Of a DNA stretch of 64,000 bases, positions 59,567-64,000 are shown piece after piece. The stretch's first letter is position 1. Each line of letters begins with the position of its first letter. The stretch is from positions 16,123 through 80,122 of the forward strand of contig JAEWAK010000057.1 of assembly GCA_023391695.1 (NCBI GenBank). The letters are read 5' to 3'. The notes under the pieces are model-generated. The model worked only from the letters and a program-made list of their open reading frames with translations. It made no database searches and had not been told where the DNA came from. A program made the translations under genes and the position numbers. The DNA is from Bacillota bacterium. GTDB taxonomy: Bacteria; Bacillota; Clostridia; Lachnospirales; Lachnospiraceae.

Positions 59567-60376
59567 TCACCCGGCAGATTTCACCGTAATCTCATCTTTG
59601 TCAGTCTGGATGTCGTTAATCAAGGATTCTCTCATATCCCAGAATTGTTTGGTTTCCCGGACTTCCCGGAAGAAGTGCCTGCTGTCTTTATTAAGGGGGT
59701 TTTTAAAATCTTTCACCAGTGTTCCCGGATTTGGATGCATGATTAATATCCGGTTACTTAAGAGCAGGGCTTCATCTACATCATGTGTAATAAAGAAGAA
59801 ACTCTTTTTGGCTTTTTCCCAGATGGAATAAATATGGGTCTGCATTTTCTCACGGGTAAGGGCATCCAGTGCGCTGAAGGGTTCATCTAACAGTACGATC
59901 TTAGGGTCAGTGGCCAGGGTCCTTGCAATGGCAGCCCTCTGCCGCATGCCGCCGGATAACTGATAGGGCAGCATATTTCCAAAATCCCTTAAGCCCACTA
60001 CCTCCAGGTAATAATCCACAATTTCCTTTCTTTCCCCTGCTTTTAATTTTTTCAGTTTCAAGCCGAATTCCACATTTTTTCTTACATTAAGCCATGGAAA
60101 AAGGTTGGGCTGCTGGAAAATGACTCCTACGTCAGAATTCGGGGCCCTGAGGGGTTTACCTTCGACTGAGATTTCACCGCCGGTCGGTTTAAGGTACCCT
60201 GCCAGGACATTTAAAAGAGAGGTTTTCCCGCAGCCGGAGGGACCAAGCAGACAAATGAAATCATCATTATAAACATTTAAATTAATATTCCCAAGTGCCT
60301 GAAATTCTTTGCTGCCCTGCTTAAAGATTAAACTTACCTCTTGTAAGGAAATTATAGCTTTTTTATTGGTTCCCAT
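59567..60376 (-). CDS. ABC transporter ATP-binding protein, SsuB/TauB type
   Basis: This is the ATPase subunit of the sulfonate/taurine/nitrate-type importer whose permease and binding protein are encoded upstream. Walker A GPSGCGKT is at residues 45-52, the Q-loop in FQQPNLFPW near 88, the signature LSGGMRQR at 140-147, Walker B VLLDEP at 161-166, and the H-loop in FFITHDVDEAL. The 269-residue protein starts at ATG 60376 with a AAGGAGA site. It is the last gene of the minus-strand operon. Confidence 0.9.
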   Translation of the reverse strand: MGTNKKAIISLQEVSLIFKQGSKEFQALGNINLNVYNDDFICLLGPSGCGKTSLLNVLAGYLKPTGGEISVEGKPLRAPNSDVGVIFQQPNLFPWLNVRKNVEFGLKLKKLKAGERKEIVDYYLEVVGLRDFGNMLPYQLSGGMRQRAAIARTLATDPKIVLLDEPFSALDALTREKMQTHIYSIWEKAKKSFFFITHDVDEALLLSNRILIMHPNPGTLVKDFKNPLNKDSRHFFREVRETKQFWDMRESLINDIQTDKDEITVKSAG

Positions 60377-60529
60377 ATCCGGTGTCTCCTTATTGTTATT
60401 AGAGTTCTCCCGGAAACTCTTATAGTCTGTTTTAATAATATTTTAAATATTGCTGATAAACTGTTCATAACTTTATTCAGCATTGAAAATATCTTTAATT
60501 AACTTATTCCGTTTCCAAGAGTACTCTTA

Positions 60530-61645
60530 CTAATCATAAATTTCAGTTAAAATGGCATCCTGGAATACCTGTTCTTCCGGTACTTCTTTTATGCTTCCCT
60601 GACTTACCAGGAAGTCTGCCGTACTTTTCAGAAGTTTGGCCAGTTCGCCGGGAGCGGCAGTTGTGCCGAGATATTTCGGGTCTTTTTGCTCTTCCTTGCT
60701 TAAAACCAGAATTTCATTCATTGCTTTCAAGGTTTCTTCTTCTGTTAATCCTAAACCGGCTGACATTAATTTTGCAGAAACTTCCTGATCGTTTTTGTAC
60801 TTATCCACGGCATCATCCAGTATATTGACATAATCCTTTATGACACCGGGATATTTGGAGTAAAAATCCTTATGTACAATTCCGAATTCGCCGGTGAGCG
60901 CGCCCTGCTCTGCAAGTTCACCGGAAGAGATGATCTCTTTTCCGCCGTTGGCCAGCAGCTTGGATTTGGTAGATTCAAAAATATAGGTTCCGTCAATATC
61001 CCCCCGTTCCCAGGCTGCATAAATATCCGGTGCTTTCATATCATAAACGGTCAGGTCACTTTCCTTCATACCCTGTAACCTTAAGGCATTAATCAGACTG
61101 AAATGGCTGGTCGAACCAAAAACAGTGGCAATTTTTTTACCCGCCAGGTCTCTTACGGAGGATATATTGGAGCTGTCTTTTACGATCAGGCCTTCACTTT
61201 CCCCGATAACATCATGTAAATAAAATATCTTTATGGGCAGTCCATTGGCTATACCAAGAGTCCCGGGAGGTGTACCGATGGTGGCAATATCAATGGAACC
61301 TCCCTGTATTGCGGTTAAGATATCGGTTCCGGCCTGGAATTCCACCCAGGTGACTTTGGTATCCGGGTATTTCTTTTCCAGTGTGCCCAGCTGCTTCACA
61401 AGCAGTTCCCCATTAGGCGACTCCCAATAGCCGATCCTTATTTCTTTCGGAATATCTGCCGCCTGATTGTCTGCCGCCGCGTTATCTGTCCCGGCAGTAT
61501 TTTCAGCGGTATTTCCTGTCTGGGCCGCCGTACCGGCGTTTGAACCGGTATCCGTATAACCGGATTTTTGGGTTGAACAGGCCGTGGTACCCAGCAAAAG
61601 GGTTAATATGGTTATAGCTGTAAGTATTTTCTTCGTTTTTTTCAT
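60530..61645 (-). CDS. ABC transporter substrate-binding lipoprotein, TauA/SsuA type
   Basis: The lipoprotein is anchored at a cysteine near residue 23 (lipobox TTAC), followed by a 45-residue Ala/Thr/Asn-rich linker. The body matches TauA/SsuA-type periplasmic-binding proteins (IRIGYWESPNGELL, LDIATIG-like IDIATIGTPPGTLG, ATVFGSTSHFSL). Taurine, aliphatic sulfonates and similar compounds are likely ligands, though nitrate-type members are related. The frame is open from a TTG at 61675; the ATG at 61645 follows TGGAG and gives the proper signal peptide (371 residues). Confidence 0.85.
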   Translation of the reverse strand: MKKTKKILTAITILTLLLGTTACSTQKSGYTDTGSNAGTAAQTGNTAENTAGTDNAAADNQAADIPKEIRIGYWESPNGELLVKQLGTLEKKYPDTKVTWVEFQAGTDILTAIQGGSIDIATIGTPPGTLGIANGLPIKIFYLHDVIGESEGLIVKDSSNISSVRDLAGKKIATVFGSTSHFSLINALRLQGMKESDLTVYDMKAPDIYAAWERGDIDGTYIFESTKSKLLANGGKEIISSGELAEQGALTGEFGIVHKDFYSKYPGVIKDYVNILDDAVDKYKNDQEVSAKLMSAGLGLTEEETLKAMNEILVLSKEEQKDPKYLGTTAAPGELAKLLKSTADFLVSQGSIKEVPEEQVFQDAILTEIYD

Positions 61646-61661
61646 AATCTGACTCCATTCT

Positions 61662-62456
61662 TTATTCTTTTCCAACCCAGGGGGTAACTTTATGTATCAA
61701 AAACCGGATAAAAGCATCTATGGCAATAGCCAGAATGCCCATTATAATAATACCGAAATAAACAATATCAAAACGTATGTATTTGCTGGCATCCAGCACC
61801 ATCCAGCCAATGCCGGATACCGCCGCTACCATTTCTGCCGCAACCAAAGTGGCATAAGATACGCCCACTGCCGTACGGAGTCCTGTCAGTATATCCGGAA
61901 GACAGGAGGGGAAAATTACTTTTAAGAACAGCTGCAGCTGGCCGGCCCCCAGGGATTTCGCACCGTTGATCCGGTCTCTTGGTACTTTCTGCACCGCAAA
62001 GACAGTAGCAATAAACAGTGGTGCAAAGCCGCTTAAAAACAGCAGGGATACTTTTGAAAAGTCCCCGATTCCAAACCATAATACCAGCAGGGTATAATAA
62101 GCCAAAGGCGGCAGGGCACGGTAAAATTCTATAAAAGGATCGATGATGGCCAAAAATATCCGTGAGGAACCGGCCAGAATTCCTACCGGAACCCCAATCA
62201 GAAAGGCGAAGCCAACGGCCAGAAACAGCCTTCGCATACTGCAGAATATGTGATAAACAAGGGAATATCCCTTATATCCGTCCTTTACAACGTCTGCAAA
62301 TGCGGACCAGACGGATGAAATAGGAGGGATAAATACCGGATTAAACATTTTAAGTACACTTCCAAGTTCCCAGATCAGTATTACCGTCAACACTGAAATT
62401 AGAGATATTATTTTATACTTATTCTGAAGTATAAAAGTTTTTTGTTTCTCCGACAT
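61662..62456 (-). CDS. ABC transporter permease, SsuC/TauC type
   Basis: The 264-residue membrane subunit has about six membrane segments and the EAA-type loop with GAKSLGAGQLQLFLKVIFPS. The motifs EFYRALPPLAYYTLLVLWFG and AEMVAAVSGIGWM are typical of TauC/SsuC permeases. ATG at 62456 follows AAAGGAGTA. It follows the LysR gene after 21 bp, so both are on one transcript. Confidence 0.9.
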   Translation of the reverse strand: MSEKQKTFILQNKYKIISLISVLTVILIWELGSVLKMFNPVFIPPISSVWSAFADVVKDGYKGYSLVYHIFCSMRRLFLAVGFAFLIGVPVGILAGSSRIFLAIIDPFIEFYRALPPLAYYTLLVLWFGIGDFSKVSLLFLSGFAPLFIATVFAVQKVPRDRINGAKSLGAGQLQLFLKVIFPSCLPDILTGLRTAVGVSYATLVAAEMVAAVSGIGWMVLDASKYIRFDIVYFGIIIMGILAIAIDAFIRFLIHKVTPWVGKE

Positions 62457-62477
62457 AATACCGGTACTCCTTTGTTT

Positions 62478-63395
62478 TTAATCATTTTCGGGATTCAGGC
62501 TGATTCCGGGTACTTCCTTTAATATGTTGATGACCCGTTTATCCAGTGGTGTTGTTTTAAATTTTTTACTTTCCAGATACCCGACTTCAAATCCGGCAGC
62601 CCGGTCCTTTATGGGGATAGCACGGATCAATCCATGCTGAAGGTAATAATCATTCTGGGTCATAAATTTTGGGAAAAAGGCAACATAATCATATTGGGCT
62701 ATCATTCGTTTCATGGAATCCAGGTCATCCGTCCGGAAAACAATATTTAAGTCCTTCCCTACATTCAGTACGGAGGTCAACCCCCTGTTATCTTTTAAAA
62801 ATTCCTCCCGGTAGGCAATGTAGGGCTGTTTAAATATTTCTTCCAGGGGGACGGACTTTTTTCTCCAGCAGGGAGACTGCCTGCCCGCATAAAGCATAAA
62901 TTCATCTTTGAATAAAGGTGTATATTGCAAGTCCGTATTCTCTTCCAAATCTTCATAATAAATCAGGATCCCGAATTCTGACAGACCGGAAGCAACATGA
63001 CCGGCAATTGTTTTACTTTCTGCCGTTGTGACGGATAAAGTAATAGGTATATGGTCTTCGCGAAGTTTTTGTAAGGTTTTGGGTATGATCCAGTCACACA
63101 TACAGGCAATGCAGGAGAGCGACACGGTTCCGCCGTGTATATGTTCGCTGGCGGCTTCCAGTATTTCGTCCCTGGCGGCAAAGATTATTTTGGATTTAGC
63201 CAGAACGACTTCTCCCATCCGGGTCGGCGTAACTCCTGAGCTGGTTCTGTGAAGCAAAGCCACCCCCAGTTCCTGTTCCAGTTTGGTAATGGCTGCACTC
63301 AGTGAAGACTGTGCAATATAATTCTTTTCCGAAGCCAGGGATATGGATTTGTGCTTAACTGCTTCCTGTAAATAAAACAATTGTTCAAACTTCAT
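62478..63395 (-). CDS. LysR family regulator of the sulfonate-type transporter
   Basis: The helix-turn-helix is in the first 60 residues (KSISLASEKNYIAQSSLSAA), followed by the effector-binding domain; total 305 residues. The minus-strand frame is open to 63455, but the ATG at 63395 (protein start MKFEQLFYLQ) follows AAGGAGG. It is the first gene of the operon regulator-permease-binding protein-ATPase. By analogy with CysB/Cbl-type proteins it may respond to sulfur supply; the effector is unknown. Confidence 0.88.
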   Translation of the reverse strand: MKFEQLFYLQEAVKHKSISLASEKNYIAQSSLSAAITKLEQELGVALLHRTSSGVTPTRMGEVVLAKSKIIFAARDEILEAASEHIHGGTVSLSCIACMCDWIIPKTLQKLREDHIPITLSVTTAESKTIAGHVASGLSEFGILIYYEDLEENTDLQYTPLFKDEFMLYAGRQSPCWRKKSVPLEEIFKQPYIAYREEFLKDNRGLTSVLNVGKDLNIVFRTDDLDSMKRMIAQYDYVAFFPKFMTQNDYYLQHGLIRAIPIKDRAAGFEVGYLESKKFKTTPLDKRVINILKEVPGISLNPEND

Positions 63396-63460
63396 ACATT
63401 CAGCCTCCTTTTCTGCAGTAAAAACGGCCAGATGATTACAAAACATTGTTTTCATACTAG

Positions 63461-63488
63461 ATTACTATGAATTATGTTTTATGGTAAT
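63461..63488 (-). promoter_or_regulatory. LysR-type dyad at the operon start
   Basis: ATTACTAT and ATGGTAAT (63461-63468 and 63481-63488) form an inverted repeat with 12 bp between the arms and one mismatch, directly downstream of the -10 element. This position fits autorepression by the LysR protein. Confidence 0.5.
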
Positions 63489-63517
63489 ACTATATGCCAT
63501 CCGGTTTATCTTGTCAA
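63489..63517 (-). promoter_or_regulatory. Promoter of the LysR-ABC operon
   Basis: On the minus strand, TTGACA (63517-63512) and TATAGT (63494-63489) are exactly 17 bp apart. This is the most canonical sigma-A type promoter in the window. Confidence 0.8.
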
Positions 63518-63539
63518 CACTTATCATAGTTCCAAACAT

Positions 63540-64000
63540 CGAATTATCCGATATCCCACCTCACAAACTGCTTCTGTCGCAGACGCCTGACTTTATATAA
63601 CATATGGATAACGTATACTGAGAGTAAGGCGGCCTCAAAGTCCAAGTTGCCGCTCTTGAATCGGGATATGTAAAACACTTTGCAATTAATAAAGCATTGG
63701 GGCACAAGACACTGGTATACTGTCCGCCTGACATTTTGAATAATTCTATCGGCTGCTCCGTACCTTTTTGGCGTTAAAATACCTAGACAATGCCACTGTA
63801 TTGCTGCCAGAATTTTGCCTTGCACTGGCGCGAAGCATCCGCAGAATTAGTTCAAGTACCAGGCGGTCCGTACACTAGTGCACTGTCCTGTTCATAATTA
63901 GCCAAACTGCACTGCCTATTTTGCCATCCGCCGCGTTGTCGTCAATCGGCGTAGGAACCACTACGCCTCATTCCTCCGCCTTACGGAGTGACAAAATATT
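63540..64000. other. Unidentified, compositionally different region at the window edge
   Basis: The last 460 bases look richer in GC and CG dinucleotides than neighbouring gaps. A minus-strand frame (63544-63825, 93 residues) is open but has no ribosome-binding site and does not read like a protein. Several hairpins occur, including GGCGTA/TACGCC (63948-63967), CTCCG/CGGAG (63974-63988) and a near-palindrome around GTACACTAGTGCAC (about 63870). A decayed mobile element or a structured RNA cut by the window edge are possible. Confidence 0.35.

Noticed and set aside
63544..63825. 93-codon minus-strand frame near the window end
   Set aside because: No ribosome-binding site and unlikely residue composition; kept only as part of an unidentified region.

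Overview
The window looks like a chromosomal segment of a Gram-positive anaerobe of the Clostridia, most likely Lachnospiraceae. This rests on moderate-to-low GC, strong AGGAGG-type ribosome-binding sites, frequent TTG/GTG starts, YesM/YesN-type two-component systems beside LplB/YtcP-type sugar permeases, a class III (anaerobic) ribonucleotide reductase, and small Clostridia-type proteins such as DUF5662. Species was not determined. No rRNA, tRNA, CRISPR array, intact IS element or prophage gene was seen.

Layout. 0.2-6.9 kb: complete F-type ATP synthase operon (atpB-E-E-F-H-A-G-D-C) with two nearly identical tandem c-subunit genes, an unusual structured leader before atpD, and a strong terminator. 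6.9-16.2 kb: sugar locus I (sensor kinase, AraC-type response regulator, solute-binding lipoprotein, two permeases, GH39 beta-xylosidase). 16.2-22.3 kb: LysR regulator divergent from a siroheme sulfite/nitrite reductase, then a MATE exporter and an amino-acid permease. 22.4-26.7 kb: two small proteins and a polyphosphate operon (ppx-ppk1) preceded by a PhoP-box-like array. 27.2-38.0 kb: sugar locus II (two permeases, binding lipoprotein, sensor kinase, response regulator, GH94 phosphorylase, cupin). 38.4-46.9 kb: sugar locus III (AraC regulator, two TIM-barrel isomerases, a Gfo/Idh/MocA dehydrogenase, GH38 alpha-mannosidase). 47.3-51.5 kb: GyrI-like protein, small unknown protein, TPR lipoprotein, HflX. 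52.2-54.6 kb: anaerobic NTP reductase nrdD fused to a glutaredoxin-like domain, preceded by paired NrdR boxes. 54.8-56.8 kb: LytTR regulator and a secreted PPC-domain protein. 57.0-59.3 kb: thyA-folA-Crp family regulator behind an operator-like inverted repeat. 59.6-63.4 kb, minus strand: LysR plus a sulfonate/taurine-type ABC transporter. The last 460 bases look different in composition and were not identified.

How it fits together. Loci I-III are three separate glycan-use modules: import of oligosaccharides by ABC transporters that lack a local ATPase (a shared ATPase elsewhere is expected for this transporter class), two of them sensed by dedicated two-component systems, and intracellular cleavage by xylosidase, phosphorylase or mannosidase. 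nrdD, thyA and folA supply DNA precursors. The sulfite reductase and the sulfonate transporter may serve sulfur assimilation.

The most interesting non-coding signals are: the hairpin-rich atpD leader in which a hairpin could bring a Shine-Dalgarno into register; PhoP-like repeats before ppx-ppk1; NrdR boxes with exactly 31-bp centre spacing; a dispersed intergenic repeat present three times; two different tandem repeats (12 bp and 19 bp units); and a degraded gene end at 42.6 kb. I did not find a convincing completely new multi-gene system.
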